In this document: piece by piece, positions 49,046 through 59,415 of the stretch | How the letters are laid out: each line of letters starts with the position of its first letter | How positions within the stretch are numbered: the stretch's first letter is position 1 | Assembly: GCF_000278275.1 (NCBI RefSeq) | Contig: NZ_JH725147.1 | Location: 1,371,063 to 1,435,062 of the forward strand | Source of the DNA: Bartonella tamiae Th239 | GTDB taxonomy: Bacteria; Pseudomonadota; Alphaproteobacteria; Rhizobiales; Rhizobiaceae | Reading direction: 5' to 3' | Length of the DNA stretch: 64,000 bases | Notes under the pieces: model-generated | What the model was told of the DNA's origin: nothing | What the model saw: the letters and a program-made list of their open reading frames with translations, nothing else | Database searches by the model: none | Translations under genes and position numbers: made by a program

Positions 49046-49607
49046 TTTTTCGTAAAGCTCTTTTATAAAACGAATTTATTTAAAATTTTTTTCTACTAAA
49101 TTGTTTATGTTATTTTGTTGAAAGAATAAAATAAAGATTTTGCAAAATAAAGATTTTGCATTATTTTACCAATTTGAAAAAACATATTCTATATCTTTCT
49201 AAAATTTTTTTATGAGTTTTATTCCAACTATAGCGCCATCCTGACTATTATCGCTATCATTGTGCGTTTAAATAAAATTTATTTTATGTGGATTTATTGT
49301 TTTATGAATGTAATTTATTAACTCGTTGATTATAAAATGCTAAATGACTTTATTAATTTTATTTTTTAATCCTAACATCTGTGTCTTCACTATCTTTTTT
49401 ATAATTTTTCTAAACAGAAGTGTCTCTTGCCTATTGCGTAACGGCTTTTGGTGGAGTAACTCTCTCATTACAAGATTTGTCGCACGGCAAGCTCTTTAAG
49501 CTGCACGGCGGGATTAACACTTTTTTGGCAGATTCGATTTTGTAACATTATTCATCGATTTTGTTGGAAGTGTTGATTGCAAACCTTTAAAAAGGTAAAA
49601 ATGGATT
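49046..49607. other. long intergenic region upstream of the nuo operon
   Basis: 562 bases. The first ~370 are very AT-rich and hold a 16-bp tandem repeat at 49128-49159. The last ~190 are less AT-rich, with GCACGGC repeated twice (near 49482 and 49502) and AAGCT repeated between. This part most likely contains the nuo promoter and a long leader, but I could not assign -35/-10 boxes. No coding frame with a ribosome site was seen. Confidence 0.45.
49128..49159. repeat. 16-bp tandem duplication
   Basis: AAAATAAAGATTTTGC occurs twice without a gap (49128-49143, 49144-49159), identical copies. Probably a slippage duplication; such a unit could vary in copy number between strains. Confidence 0.8.
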
Positions 49608-49973
49608 ATGACTGATCTTTTACATTCTTATTTGCCCATTATAATTTTTATTGCAATTTCTGCAATTATATCGGGTGTTTTGTTGGTTATGCCTTATATT
49701 GTGGCGTATCGTGCACCTGATCCTGAAAAGCTATCAGCATATGAATGTGGCTTTAATTCATTCGATGACGCGCGCATGAAATTTGATATACGATTTTATT
49801 TGGTGTCCATTTTATTTATCATATTCGATCTTGAAGTTGCATTTTTGTTTCCGTGGGCCGTTTCATTTGGTGAAATTGGCTGGTTTGGTTTTTGGTCTAT
49901 GATGGTGTTTTTAGCGGTTTTGACTGTTGGTTTTATATATGAATGGAAAAAAGGAGCGCTAGAATGGGATTGA
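49608..49973 (+). CDS. nuoA: NADH-quinone oxidoreductase subunit A
   Basis: First gene of the nuo operon for proton-pumping complex I. 121 residues with three membrane spans; [20 protein letters not shown] is the NuoA signature loop and [24 protein letters not shown] second span follows (here [20 protein letters not shown]). An AAAAAGG ribosome site precedes the ATG. Overlaps nuoB by 10 bases. Confidence 0.97.
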   Translation: MTDLLHSYLPIIIFIAISAIISGVLLVMPYIVAYRAPDPEKLSAYECGFNSFDDARMKFDIRFYLVSILFIIFDLEVAFLFPWAVSFGEIGWFGFWSMMVFLAVLTVGFIYEWKKGALEWD

Positions 49974-50545
49974 TTCAAAGTAGTTCGCCCTTGGTTTCTG
50001 CAAAACCAAAAGGAATTGTTGATCCAAATACAGGTGAATTGATTGGTTCGAATGATACTTTCTTTAAAGATATTAATGCAGAATTATCTGATAAAGGTTT
50101 TCTTGTAACATCTGCTGATGCTCTCATTACTTGGGCGCGGACTGGATCGCTTATGTGGATGAGTTTTGGACTTGCCTGTTGTGCGATTGAAATGATGCAA
50201 TGTTCAATGCCTCATTATGATAATGAACGTTTTGGTTATGCTCCACGTGCTTCACCTAGGCAATCTGATGTTATGATGGTCGCTGGTACATTAACCAATA
50301 AAATGGCTCCCGCTTTGCGTAAAGTTTATGACCAAATGCCTGAACCGCGTTATGTCATTTCAATGGGTTCATGTGCAAATGGTGGTGGATATTACCATTA
50401 TTCCTATTCAGTTGTTCGTGGCTGTGATCGCATTGTCCCTGTAGATATTTATATTCCTGGATGCCCTCCTACTGCAGAAGCATTGCTTTATGGCGTTTTA
50501 TTGTTGCAGAAAAAGATCCGTAGAACCGGCTCAATTGAACGTTGA
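49964..50545 (+). CDS. nuoB: NADH-quinone oxidoreductase subunit B
   Basis: Carries the terminal [4Fe-4S] cluster N2 that reduces quinone. 193 residues; cluster cysteines in [12 protein letters not shown] (tandem Cys), [13 protein letters not shown] and [18 protein letters not shown]. The start at 49964 follows AAGGAG with 8-base spacing; the frame extends upstream to 49943 within nuoA, without a better site. Overlaps nuoA. Confidence 0.97.
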   Translation: MGLIQSSSPLVSAKPKGIVDPNTGELIGSNDTFFKDINAELSDKGFLVTSADALITWARTGSLMWMSFGLACCAIEMMQCSMPHYDNERFGYAPRASPRQSDVMMVAGTLTNKMAPALRKVYDQMPEPRYVISMGSCANGGGYYHYSYSVVRGCDRIVPVDIYIPGCPPTAEALLYGVLLLQKKIRRTGSIER

Positions 50546-50559
50546 ACGAGAGGTGTGGA

Positions 50560-51171
50560 ATGAGTGTCGATGCATTGAAGGAGCTAAGCTCATATCTCAA
50601 TGAGCAGTTATGTGATAAAATTGAGTCTTTGGATATAGCGTTTGATGAATTGAATGTTTGTGCGAAGTTGGATTCAATCGAAAATGTGTTGATGTTTTTA
50701 AGAGATGATTCTCAATGTCAGTTTATAAGTTTGACTGATATAAGTGGTGTTGATTATCCACAGCGCGATAAAAGATTTGTGGTGTCATATCAGCTTTTGT
50801 CTCCGCGTCTTAATTTAAGAATACGTGTAAAAGTTTTGACTGATGAGGCGACACCAATTGCATCCGCATGTTCTGTTTATCCGGGTGCTGAGTGGTATGA
50901 GCGTGAAGCTTATGATATGTATGGCATATTGTTTACGGGACATCCTGATTTGCGTCGTATTTTAACGGATTACGGATTTGAAGGCTATCCTTTGCGTAAA
51001 GATTTTCCTGTAACTGGTTTTGTAGAATGCCGCTATGATAATGAAGCTAAGCGTGTTGTTTATGAGCCTGTTGTTTTGCGCCAAGAAATGAGAAGTTTTG
51101 ATTTTCTTTCTCCTTGGGAGGGAACTGAATATATCTTGCCGGGTGATGAGAAAGCGGAAGGTGCAAAATGA
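50560..51171 (+). CDS. nuoC: NADH-quinone oxidoreductase subunit C
   Basis: 30-kDa peripheral-arm subunit, 203 residues, separate from NuoD as usual in alphaproteobacteria. The signature is [20 protein letters not shown], followed by [21 protein letters not shown] start at ATG 50560 behind AGAGGTGTGGA; the TTG at 50542 overlapping nuoB is less likely. The stop overlaps an ATG that opens a 41-codon frame (51168). Confidence 0.96.
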   Translation: MSVDALKELSSYLNEQLCDKIESLDIAFDELNVCAKLDSIENVLMFLRDDSQCQFISLTDISGVDYPQRDKRFVVSYQLLSPRLNLRIRVKVLTDEATPIASACSVYPGAEWYEREAYDMYGILFTGHPDLRRILTDYGFEGYPLRKDFPVTGFVECRYDNEAKRVVYEPVVLRQEMRSFDFLSPWEGTEYILPGDEKAEGAK

Positions 51172-51293
51172 ATTTTCTTCTCTCTCATAATTTATTGAAT
51201 AAAACGGTTCGTTTCATTGAGAGCGTAAAATTTTATAAAAATAAAAAAATTGGGTTGGTTAACACAACTCAATATAAAGTAAAGGGGATTTGA
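51168..51293 (+). CDS. candidate 41-aa ORF bridging nuoC and nuoD
   Basis: An ATG overlapping the nuoC stop (ATGA, 51168-51171) opens 41 codons that end in TGA at 51291-51293, two bases before the nuoD GTG. The frame fills the whole 124-base gap. The product (starts [20 protein letters not shown]) is Lys/Asn-rich and basic with no recognised domain. It could be a real coupled peptide that carries ribosomes to nuoD, or an accident of an AT-rich spacer. No independent Shine-Dalgarno is needed with the overlap. Confidence 0.35.
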   Translation: MNFLLSHNLLNKTVRFIESVKFYKNKKIGLVNTTQYKVKGI

Positions 51294-51295
51294 TC

Positions 51296-52486
51296 GTGGC
51301 TGAGGTCAATGTCCGTAATTTTAATATAAATTTTGGTCCGCAACATCCTGCAGCACATGGCGTTTTGCGCATGGTGATTGAGCTTGATGGAGAGGTTGTA
51401 GAGCGTGTTGATCCTCATATTGGCTTGCTTCATCGTGGAACAGAAAAATTAATGGAAACTAAAACATATTTACAGGCGACTCCTTATCTTGATCGTCTTG
51501 ATTATGTTGCGCCAATGAATCAAGAACATGCTTTTGTTTTGGCTATTGAAAAATTGCTTGGCGTTGAAGTGCCAAAACGGGGGCAATTAATTCGTGTTTT
51601 GTTTTCTGAAATAGGGCGAATTTTAAATCATTTGTTGAATGTGACTACGCAAGCAATGGACGTTGGTGCTCTGACCCCGCCTTTGTGGGGGTTTGAGCAA
51701 CGTGAAAAACTTATGATTTTTTATGAACGTGCTTGTGGTGCGCGTCTTCACGCTAATTATTTTCGACCTGGTGGTGTTCATCAAGATTTACCAGAAAAAC
51801 TTGTCCAAGATATTGGTGATTTTATTGATCCTTTTTTGGTTGCTCTTTCAAACTTAGATGCATTGGTGACACCAAACCGTATTTTTAAACAGCGTAACGC
51901 TGACATTGGTGTTGTAACAGCGAAAGAGGCTTGGGCGCGTGGCTTTTCTGGTGTTATGATTCGTGGTGCAGGAGTGCCTTGGGATTTGCGTAAAAGCCAA
52001 CCCTATGAATGTTATGCTGAGATGGATTTTGATATTCCTGTTGGTAAAAACAGCGACTGTTATGATCGTTATCTGATCCGTATGGAAGAAATGCGTCAAT
52101 CGGCAAAAATCATGCGTCAATGCGTGGATCGGTTATTAGGTGGTGAAAAAACGGGTCCTGTTTCTTCGTTGGATCATAAAATTACGCCTCCCAAAAGAAG
52201 TGAAATGAAAAATTCTATGGAATCGCTTATTCATCATTTTAAACTTTACACTGAAGGATTTCATACGCCCGAAGGTGAGGTTTATGCTGCTGTTGAGGCG
52301 CCTAAAGGTGAATTTGGTGTATATCTTGTATCAGATGGTACGAATAAACCTTATCGTGTAAAATTGCGTGCACCTGGTTTTGCTCATTTGCAAGCGATGG
52401 ATTTTTTATCGCGTGGACATATGCTTGCAGATGCAACAGCAATCTTAGGTTCATTGGATATTGTTTTTGGAGAGGTTGATCGCTGA
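51296..52486 (+). CDS. nuoD: NADH-quinone oxidoreductase subunit D
   Basis: 49-kDa quinone-site subunit, 396 residues. It starts [20 protein letters not shown] with the conserved quinone-site His, has [20 protein letters not shown] and ends in [12 protein letters not shown] at 51296 is preceded by AAGGGGA 8 bases upstream; a TTG two codons earlier (51290) is closer to that site. Its stop shares one base with the nuoE start. Confidence 0.97.
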   Translation: MAEVNVRNFNINFGPQHPAAHGVLRMVIELDGEVVERVDPHIGLLHRGTEKLMETKTYLQATPYLDRLDYVAPMNQEHAFVLAIEKLLGVEVPKRGQLIRVLFSEIGRILNHLLNVTTQAMDVGALTPPLWGFEQREKLMIFYERACGARLHANYFRPGGVHQDLPEKLVQDIGDFIDPFLVALSNLDALVTPNRIFKQRNADIGVVTAKEAWARGFSGVMIRGAGVPWDLRKSQPYECYAEMDFDIPVGKNSDCYDRYLIRMEEMRQSAKIMRQCVDRLLGGEKTGPVSSLDHKITPPKRSEMKNSMESLIHHFKLYTEGFHTPEGEVYAAVEAPKGEFGVYLVSDGTNKPYRVKLRAPGFAHLQAMDFLSRGHMLADATAILGSLDIVFGEVDR

Positions 52487-53265
52487 TGTCTGTGCGTCGT
52501 CTTGCTGATGAAGCCCTGCAACCTGCTGGATTTTCTTTTAATAAAGAAAATCAAGTTTGGGCTAAAAAAATAATTGCTCAATACCCTGAAGGTCGACAGC
52601 AATCTGCAGTTATACCTTTGTTGATGCGAGCTCAAGAACAAGATGGTTGGGTAACAAGAGCAGCAATTGAATATGTTGCTGATCTTTTATCCATGGCTTA
52701 TATTCGCGTTATGGAAGTTGCAACTTTTTACACTCAATTTCAGTTGAAGCCTGTAGGTACGAAAGCCCATATTCAAGTTTGTGGTACTACGCCTTGTATG
52801 TTGCGTGGTGCGGGTGACCTTATTGAAGTTTGTCAAAAAAAGATTCATCATGATCCTCATCATACCAATCGGGATGGAACGCTATCTTGGGAAGAGGTGG
52901 AGTGTTTAGGGGCATGTGTTAATGCTCCTATGGTGATGATCTTTAAAGATACTTATGAAGATTTAACGCCAGAGCGCCTTGCTGAGATTATTGATCAATT
53001 TGAAAAAGGAGAGGGGGATTCAGTTCCCGTAGGGCCCCAAAACAGCCGTAAAACGTCTGAACCAATTACAGGATTGACATCTCTTATTAATGATCATGCT
53101 CATGATGTATCAAAGGTTAAGTCATCTTCGAAAAGCGCTCAGCGAGAAAAAAAAGCCTCTCCAACAGATGAGGCATCAAAAGACAAAACTACTCTTGTTG
53201 GTTCTCCAGCAATAAAAAAGCCTGATGAAAAACGGGCATCGAATAAAGACACGAAAAAGAAATAA
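52486..53265 (+). CDS. nuoE: NADH-quinone oxidoreductase subunit E with charged C-terminal extension
   Basis: 24-kDa [2Fe-2S] (N1a) subunit. The thioredoxin-like domain spans about residues 1-175, with cluster cysteines in [12 protein letters not shown] and [11 protein letters not shown]. About 75 further residues form a Ser/Lys/Asp-rich, probably disordered tail ([20 protein letters not shown]), giving 259 residues against ~170 in E. coli. Similar extended tails occur in other rhizobial NuoE proteins. The ATG overlaps the nuoD stop (TGATG). Confidence 0.95.
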   Translation: MSVRRLADEALQPAGFSFNKENQVWAKKIIAQYPEGRQQSAVIPLLMRAQEQDGWVTRAAIEYVADLLSMAYIRVMEVATFYTQFQLKPVGTKAHIQVCGTTPCMLRGAGDLIEVCQKKIHHDPHHTNRDGTLSWEEVECLGACVNAPMVMIFKDTYEDLTPERLAEIIDQFEKGEGDSVPVGPQNSRKTSEPITGLTSLINDHAHDVSKVKSSSKSAQREKKASPTDEASKDKTTLVGSPAIKKPDEKRASNKDTKKK

Positions 53266-53315
53266 TATGTAACATACGCGCGAATGCGTAAAAAGAAGAG
53301 GAAAAGGTGAGGCAT

Positions 53316-54623
53316 ATGCTGGCTGATAAAGATCGCATATTCACCAATATTTATGGTCTTAAAGATCGATCCCTAAAAGGGGCTATGGCTCGTGGGAATT
53401 GGGATGGTACAAAGGCTATTATAGAAAAAGGGCGTGATTGGATCATTGATGAGATGAAGGCGTCTGGGCTTCGTGGTCGCGGTGGGGCAGGTTTTCCAAC
53501 GGGTATGAAATGGTCTTTTATGCCAAAAGAAAACGATGGACGTCCGCATTATTTAGTCGTTAATGCTGACGAATCTGAACCCGGTACGTGTAAAGATCGT
53601 GAAATTTTAAGACATGATCCGCATACTTTGATTGAAGGTTGTGTTATTGCGACATTTGCTATGGGTGCGCATGCGGCTTTTATCTATGTTCGTGGTGAAT
53701 ATATTCGTGAACGTGAAGCCTTACAAGCAGCCATTGATGAATGTTATGACGCTGGTTTGTTAGGAAAAAAAACAAAACATGGTCATCCTTGTGATATAAT
53801 TGTTCACCACGGGGCAGGGGCTTATATTTGTGGTGAAGAAACTGCTTTGCTTGAAAGCCTTGAAGGCAAAAAAGGACAGCCACGTCTAAAGCCACCTTTC
53901 CCTGCCAATATGGGGATATATGGATGTCCAACAACTGTAAATAATGTTGAATCCATTGCCGTTGCGCCTTCAATTTTGCGCCGAGGGGCGGAATGGTTTG
54001 CAGCGATTGGTCGACTAAATAATGTTGGCACTAAATTATTCATGTTTTCTGGTCATGTTAATACACCGTGCACCGTTGAAGAAAGTCTTGGTCTTACTTT
54101 TCGTGAATTGATTGATAAACATGCTGGTGGCATTCGTGGAGGATGGGACAATCTTCTTGCTGTCGTTCCGGGTGGTGCGTCTTGTCCTGTTGTGCGTGGC
54201 GAAGATATGGTTGATGCAATTATGGACTTTGATGGTATGCGTGAGGTTGGTTCGTCTTTTGGTACAGGCGGCGCTATAGTCATGGACAAATCAACCGATA
54301 TTATTAAAGCAATTTGGCGTATAACTGCCTTTTTTAAACATGAAAGCTGTGGCCAATGCACACCATGTCGTGAAGGAACAGGATGGATGATGCGTTTGCT
54401 TGGGCGCATGGTTGAAGGGCGCGCGCAAAAAAGAGAAATTGATTTGTTGTTTGATGTGTCTAGGCAGGTTGAAGGCCATACTATATGTGCTTTAGGCGAT
54501 GCAGCTGCCTGGCCTGTTCAAGGGCTTATTCGTAATTTTAGACCAGAAATTGAAAAGCGCATTGATGCGTATACGCGTCACGCTGTTCAAAGTAAAAATA
54601 TTGCTTTGGAAGCAGCGGAATAA
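53316..54623 (+). CDS. nuoF: NADH-quinone oxidoreductase subunit F
   Basis: 51-kDa NADH/FMN/N3 subunit, 435 residues from ATG 53316 ([15 protein letters not shown]); an in-frame GTG at 53307 is an alternative. [19 protein letters not shown] is the NADH/FMN glycine-rich region, [20 protein letters not shown] follows, and the [4Fe-4S] N3 cysteines are in [14 protein letters not shown] and [13 protein letters not shown]. Together with NuoE it forms the NADH-input module. Confidence 0.97.
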   Translation: MLADKDRIFTNIYGLKDRSLKGAMARGNWDGTKAIIEKGRDWIIDEMKASGLRGRGGAGFPTGMKWSFMPKENDGRPHYLVVNADESEPGTCKDREILRHDPHTLIEGCVIATFAMGAHAAFIYVRGEYIREREALQAAIDECYDAGLLGKKTKHGHPCDIIVHHGAGAYICGEETALLESLEGKKGQPRLKPPFPANMGIYGCPTTVNNVESIAVAPSILRRGAEWFAAIGRLNNVGTKLFMFSGHVNTPCTVEESLGLTFRELIDKHAGGIRGGWDNLLAVVPGGASCPVVRGEDMVDAIMDFDGMREVGSSFGTGGAIVMDKSTDIIKAIWRITAFFKHESCGQCTPCREGTGWMMRLLGRMVEGRAQKREIDLLFDVSRQVEGHTICALGDAAAWPVQGLIRNFRPEIEKRIDAYTRHAVQSKNIALEAAE

Positions 54624-54724
54624 GGTCTATTGAGATTGAAAATAAGCTGTGCATTGATGAATAAATCAAATGTACAGATTTTGTACAACAAAACAAAGTT
54701 AAAGCGGTTTGACGACGGACTGGA

Positions 54725-56800
54725 ATGAAGATGGCAAAGATAAAAGTTGACGGAAAAGAAATTGAAGTTCCTGATTACTATACCTTGTTACAAGCAGCTG
54801 AAGCTGCTGGTGCTGAAGTACCGCGTTTTTGTTTTCATGAGCGCCTTTCCGTTGCGGGCAACTGTCGTATGTGTCTTGTTGAAGTGAAGGGTGGACCACC
54901 TAAACCACAAGCGTCATGCGCAATGGGTGTGCGTGATCTACGTCCTGGACCAAATGGTGAAACTCCCGAAATGTATACCAATACACCTATGGTAAAAAAA
55001 GCGCGTGAAGGTGTAATGGAATTTCTTTTGATCAATCATCCTTTGGATTGTCCTATTTGCGATCAAGGGGGTGAGTGTGATCTTCAAGATCAGGCTATGG
55101 CATATGGTCATGATTTTTCACGTTACACTGAAAATAAACGTGCTGTTGAAGACAAATATATTGGTCCCTTGGTTAAAACAGTTATGACGCGTTGTATCCA
55201 TTGTACACGTTGTGTTCGTTTTACAACGGAAGTTGCGGGTATTTCTGAGCTTGGTCTTATAGGTCGCGGTGAAGACGCAGAAATTACAACATATTTAGAA
55301 CATGCAATGACATCTGAATTACAGGGAAATGTTATCGATCTTTGCCCTGTCGGTGCCTTAACATCGCGTCCTTATGCCTTTAATGCGCGGCCTTGGGAAT
55401 TGAATAAAACAGAATCTATCGATGTCATGGATGCTCTTGGAAGTGCTATAAGGGTTGATACTCGTGGGCGCGAAGTCATGAGAATTGTGCCGCGTATTAA
55501 TGAAAATATAAATGAAGAATGGATATCGGATAAAACCCGTTTTATTTGGGATGGACTTAGGACACAAAGATTGGACCGTCCTTACATCCGAAAAAATGGA
55601 AAGTTGGTTTCAGCCAGTTGGTCTGAGGCGTTTGGAGTTATTAAAACTGAAGTGAGCAAAGCAACAAAGTCAAATATCGGTGCGATTGCAGGAGACTTTG
55701 CAAGTGTTGAAGAAATGTTCGCTCTTAAAATGCTATTGAAATTTTTGGGTTCAGATAAAGTTGATTGTCGACAAGATAATACATGCTTATCGTCAAGTGC
55801 GGGGCGATCAACATATATCTTTAACCCTACCATTGTTGGTATTGAAGATGCGGATGCTTTGTTAATTATCGGTTCAAATCCGCGTTTTGAGGCTTCTGTT
55901 TTAAATGCAAGGATTCGTAAACGTCAAAAGCTTGGAAACTTTCCAATTGGTTTGATTGGGGAGCAAGCTGATTTACGTTATCCTTATACTTATATTGGTT
56001 CAGGTTCTGAAAGTTTAAATCTTTTGGCGAATGGAAAAGATGACTTTTTTAAAATTTTATTAAAAGCTGACAAGCCTTTAATACTCATTGGTCAAGGGGC
56101 TTTAGTGGGATCAGAAGGGTATGAAACCCTTCAAACAATAGCTTATCTTGCTGATAAAGTTAGTGCGTTAGCAGATGATTGGAATGGTTTTGGAGTTCTC
56201 CATACTTCTGCTTCACGTGTTGGTGGTTTAGATATTAACTTTTCTTCACAAAATGGTGTTGAAGATATTGTAAAAAAATCAGAAGTTTTGTTTCTTTTAG
56301 GGGCAGATGAGGTTGATTTAACCGCTAAAAAAGGATTTACAGTTTATATCGGTAGCCATGGAGATACAGGTGCACATAGTGCAGATGTTATTTTACCAGG
56401 TTCAACATATACAGAAAAAACAGGTATTTACGTGAATACTGAAGGACGTGTACAAATGACCAACCGTGCTGGATTTGCTCCTGGTGATGCAAAGGATGAT
56501 TGGGCAATTTTGCGTGCTTTGTCCGATGTTTTGGGGCATAAATTACCTTTCGATTCTTTGGTAGAATTGCGTAAAAAATTATTTTCTGAGTTTCCTCATC
56601 TTGGGTCAATTGACTCGATCAAAAAAGGCAACAATTCTGAAATCAAAAAGATTGGATCAAAAGTTCACTCTTCAAATAATAAGACTTTTGCAACTCTAAT
56701 TAAAGATTTTTATTTGACGAATCCAATTGCGCGTGCATCAGCTGTTATGGCTGAGTGTTCAGCACTCGCACAAGCTCGCCTAACTGAAGCTGCAGAATAA
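54725..56800 (+). CDS. nuoG: NADH-quinone oxidoreductase subunit G
   Basis: 75-kDa Fe-S subunit, 691 residues. The N-terminal ferredoxin domain has CFHERLSVAGNCRMCLVEV ([2Fe-2S] N1b). Next come CPICDQGGECDLQDQAMAYG and TRCIHCTRCVRFTTE (N4/N5 clusters). A molybdopterin-oxidoreductase-like C-terminal domain follows. An ATG two codons downstream (54731, MAKIKVDGKE) is an equally good start. The 101-base spacer before it contains an inverted repeat TGTACA-GATTT-TGTACA (54671-54687). Confidence 0.96.
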   Translation: MKMAKIKVDGKEIEVPDYYTLLQAAEAAGAEVPRFCFHERLSVAGNCRMCLVEVKGGPPKPQASCAMGVRDLRPGPNGETPEMYTNTPMVKKAREGVMEFLLINHPLDCPICDQGGECDLQDQAMAYGHDFSRYTENKRAVEDKYIGPLVKTVMTRCIHCTRCVRFTTEVAGISELGLIGRGEDAEITTYLEHAMTSELQGNVIDLCPVGALTSRPYAFNARPWELNKTESIDVMDALGSAIRVDTRGREVMRIVPRINENINEEWISDKTRFIWDGLRTQRLDRPYIRKNGKLVSASWSEAFGVIKTEVSKATKSNIGAIAGDFASVEEMFALKMLLKFLGSDKVDCRQDNTCLSSSAGRSTYIFNPTIVGIEDADALLIIGSNPRFEASVLNARIRKRQKLGNFPIGLIGEQADLRYPYTYIGSGSESLNLLANGKDDFFKILLKADKPLILIGQGALVGSEGYETLQTIAYLADKVSALADDWNGFGVLHTSASRVGGLDINFSSQNGVEDIVKKSEVLFLLGADEVDLTAKKGFTVYIGSHGDTGAHSADVILPGSTYTEKTGIYVNTEGRVQMTNRAGFAPGDAKDDWAILRALSDVLGHKLPFDSLVELRKKLFSEFPHLGSIDSIKKGNNSEIKKIGSKVHSSNNKTFATLIKDFYLTNPIARASAVMAECSALAQARLTEAAE

Positions 56801-56824
56801 AGGTGAAAAGGAAGAGTAAAGACA

Positions 56825-57871
56825 ATGTATGATTTCTTTATGATCTGGCTTTTGCCTTTATTGATTATTATAGGAAAAACACTTCTTTTATTAGTTGTGT
56901 TGTTGGTTTTGATTGCCTATCTTCTTTATGCGGATCGAAAAATATGGGCCGCTGTACAATTGCGCAGAGGTCCAAATGTGGTTGGACCCTGGGGTTTGTT
57001 TCAATCTTTTGCGGATTTGATTAAGTTCGTTGTGAAAGAGCCAATTATCCCCGCTGGTGCAAATAAAGGTGTCTTTTTATTAGCTCCTTTCATATCCGCT
57101 ACACTAGCATTTGCTGCATGGGCTGTGGTTCCTGTGAATGAAGGTTGGGCGGTTGCCAGTATCAATATAGGTCTTTTATATATATTGGCGATATCCTCAT
57201 TAGAGGTTTACGGCGTTATTATGGGTGGTTGGGCTTCAAATTCCAAATATCCCTTTTTAGGAGCATTGCGTTCTGCTGCTCAAATGGTATCTTATGAAGT
57301 TTCTATAGGATTTGTCCTTGTTACTGTCATATTAGTCAGTGGATCCCTTGATCTTACAACAATCGTCAACGAACAAAGTTCAGGGCTTGGTACAAATCTC
57401 GGTTTGCCTATTGCAAGCTTTTTAGATTGGAATTGGCTTGCATTATTTCCCATGTTTATCATTTTCTTTATTTCAGCATTGGCAGAAACAAATCGTCCGC
57501 CATTTGATTTGGTCGAAGCAGAATCTGAACTTGTTGCAGGTCACATGATTGAGTATTCCTCAACACCATATATGCTCTTTTTCTTGGGCGAATATGTTGC
57601 AATTGTTTTGATGTGCGCTTTGACAACCATATTGTTCTTAGGTGGTTGGTTGCCACCACTGGATGTATGGTGGCTTAATTGGGTACCAGGTGTTATTTGG
57701 TTTGTGTTAAAGGTTTGCTTTGTATTTTTCTGGTTTGCAATGGTTAAGGCGTTTGTACCTCGGTATCGTTATGATCAATTAATGCGTTTGGGGTGGAAAG
57801 TATTTTTACCTATTTCCTTAGCTATGGTGGTTATCACTGCAGCATTTCTCAAACTGACAAATCTCGGTTAA
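56825..57871 (+). CDS. nuoH: NADH-quinone oxidoreductase subunit H
   Basis: Membrane subunit that forms the quinone chamber with NuoB and NuoD, 348 residues and about eight spans. [20 protein letters not shown] and the loop [20 protein letters not shown] are the NuoH signatures (quinone-site carboxylates). [18 protein letters not shown] and [20 protein letters not shown] are further conserved blocks. It has a good ribosome site (GGAAGAGTAAAGACA). Confidence 0.97.
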   Translation: MYDFFMIWLLPLLIIIGKTLLLLVVLLVLIAYLLYADRKIWAAVQLRRGPNVVGPWGLFQSFADLIKFVVKEPIIPAGANKGVFLLAPFISATLAFAAWAVVPVNEGWAVASINIGLLYILAISSLEVYGVIMGGWASNSKYPFLGALRSAAQMVSYEVSIGFVLVTVILVSGSLDLTTIVNEQSSGLGTNLGLPIASFLDWNWLALFPMFIIFFISALAETNRPPFDLVEAESELVAGHMIEYSSTPYMLFFLGEYVAIVLMCALTTILFLGGWLPPLDVWWLNWVPGVIWFVLKVCFVFFWFAMVKAFVPRYRYDQLMRLGWKVFLPISLAMVVITAAFLKLTNLG

Positions 57872-57882
57872 AGGTGTAGAAA

Positions 57883-58374
57883 ATGTCTGGACTTTTTCAA
57901 GCTGCTAAATCTCTTTTACTACTTGAGTTTGTGAGTGCTTTTTTCTTGGCTATGCGACAATTTTTTGCACCAAAACCAACGATTAATTATCCCTATGAAA
58001 AAGGCGTTGTTTCGCCTCGTTTTCGTGGAGAACATGCATTGAGGCGCTATCCTAATGGTGAAGAGCGGTGTATTGCTTGTAAACTTTGCGAAGCCATTTG
58101 TCCTGCACAAGCTATAACAATTGAGGCTGGTCCTCGTCGTAATGATGGAACACGTAGAACCGTGCGTTATGATATTGATATGGTAAAATGTATTTACTGT
58201 GGTATGTGTCAAGAAGCGTGCCCTGTTGAAGCGATTGTTGAAGGACCAAATTTTGAATTTGCGACTGAAACGCGTGAAGAACTTTATTATGATAAAGAAA
58301 AACTTCTTGCGAATGGTGATCGGTGGGAACGTGAAATCGCACGTAATATTGTGATGGACTCACCTTATCGGTGA
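57883..58374 (+). CDS. nuoI: NADH-quinone oxidoreductase subunit I
   Basis: Ferredoxin-like subunit with two [4Fe-4S] clusters (N6a/b), 163 residues. The cysteine motifs are [16 protein letters not shown] and [16 protein letters not shown]. The amphipathic N-terminus (residues ~1-30) lies along the membrane in known structures. It is followed by a 92-base spacer with hairpins GTTGAG/CTCAAC (58390-58409) and TGATG/CATCA (58431-58448) before nuoJ. Confidence 0.97.
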   Translation: MSGLFQAAKSLLLLEFVSAFFLAMRQFFAPKPTINYPYEKGVVSPRFRGEHALRRYPNGEERCIACKLCEAICPAQAITIEAGPRRNDGTRRTVRYDIDMVKCIYCGMCQEACPVEAIVEGPNFEFATETREELYYDKEKLLANGDRWEREIARNIVMDSPYR

Positions 58375-58466
58375 AATAAAATTTAAGTGGTTGAGTTTTC
58401 TTACTCAACAAAGTGCAATCTGATGTATTTATGCATCAACCTTTTGGTTTAACTTAGGGGAAACCA

Positions 58467-59087
58467 ATGTTAACAGGTTTAGCTGCGGCGTTTTTTTATT
58501 TGTTCGCTTTTGTGATGCTGGCGAGTGCTGTCATGGTAGTCAGTGCGCGAAATCCAGTTCATTCAGTCCTTTTTTTGATTTTAGCTTTTTTTAATGCGGC
58601 AGCGCTTTTTGTGTTAACTGGCGCTGAATTTCTTGGTCTCATATTATTAGTTGTCTATGTTGGTGCAGTCGCCGTTTTATTTCTTTTTGTGGTTATGATG
58701 CTTGACGTTGACTTTGCTGAATTAAAAACGGGTGCTTTAAAATATGCTCCCATAGGGGCTCTTATCGGTATCATTGTTGTTATTGAACTGGTGTTCGTTT
58801 TTGTGAGTATAAAATTTTCACCAGTTGTTGCTCAAAATATAACACAGCCTATTCCAAATTTGGTTCAGCGCCCGAATACACAGGCCTTAGGCGATGTACT
58901 TTACACAGATTATATCTTTTATTTTCAAATTGCTGGCCTTGTTCTTCTTGTTGCAATGATTGGTGCGATTATTTTGACATTGCGTCATAAACCGGGTGTA
59001 AAGAGACAGTCAATATCAGAACAGGTTGCTCGTAGCCCTGAAAATGCTATAGAAATCAAAAAAATTAAAACTGGCGAAGGGGTATAA
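58467..59087 (+). CDS. nuoJ: NADH-quinone oxidoreductase subunit J
   Basis: Membrane subunit of 206 residues with five spans. [20 protein letters not shown] and the conserved pi-bulge span [20 protein letters not shown] are NuoJ-typical. The C-terminal tail (~40 residues) is polar and cytosolic. AGGGGAAACC precedes the ATG. Confidence 0.96.
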   Translation: MLTGLAAAFFYLFAFVMLASAVMVVSARNPVHSVLFLILAFFNAAALFVLTGAEFLGLILLVVYVGAVAVLFLFVVMMLDVDFAELKTGALKYAPIGALIGIIVVIELVFVFVSIKFSPVVAQNITQPIPNLVQRPNTQALGDVLYTDYIFYFQIAGLVLLVAMIGAIILTLRHKPGVKRQSISEQVARSPENAIEIKKIKTGEGV

Positions 59088-59100
59088 TAGGTACACAATT

Positions 59101-59409
59101 ATGCATATTGATATTGCTCATTATTTAACCGTTTCTGCTTTGATGTTTACGATCGGTATTTTTGGTATTTTTCTTAATCGTAAAAATGTCATTATTATTT
59201 TGATGTCGATTGAGCTGATTTTATTATCAGTTAATCTTAATTTTGTTGCTTTTTCTTCCGTCCTCGGTGATTTGGTAGGGCAAATTTTTGCTCTCTTTGT
59301 TTTAACCGTTGCAGCCGCAGAAGCAGCAATTGGTTTGGCTATTTTGGTTGTGTTTTTCCGTAACCGAGGATCGATTGCGGTTGAAGATGTTAACGTGATG
59401 AAAGGCTGA
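59101..59409 (+). CDS. nuoK: NADH-quinone oxidoreductase subunit K
   Basis: MrpC-like subunit of 102 residues with three spans. The two membrane glutamates are in [20 protein letters not shown] and [20 protein letters not shown]. Seven bases to nuoL. Confidence 0.97.
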   Translation: MHIDIAHYLTVSALMFTIGIFGIFLNRKNVIIILMSIELILLSVNLNFVAFSSVLGDLVGQIFALFVLTVAAAEAAIGLAILVVFFRNRGSIAVEDVNVMKG

Positions 59410-59415
59410 CGCGTT

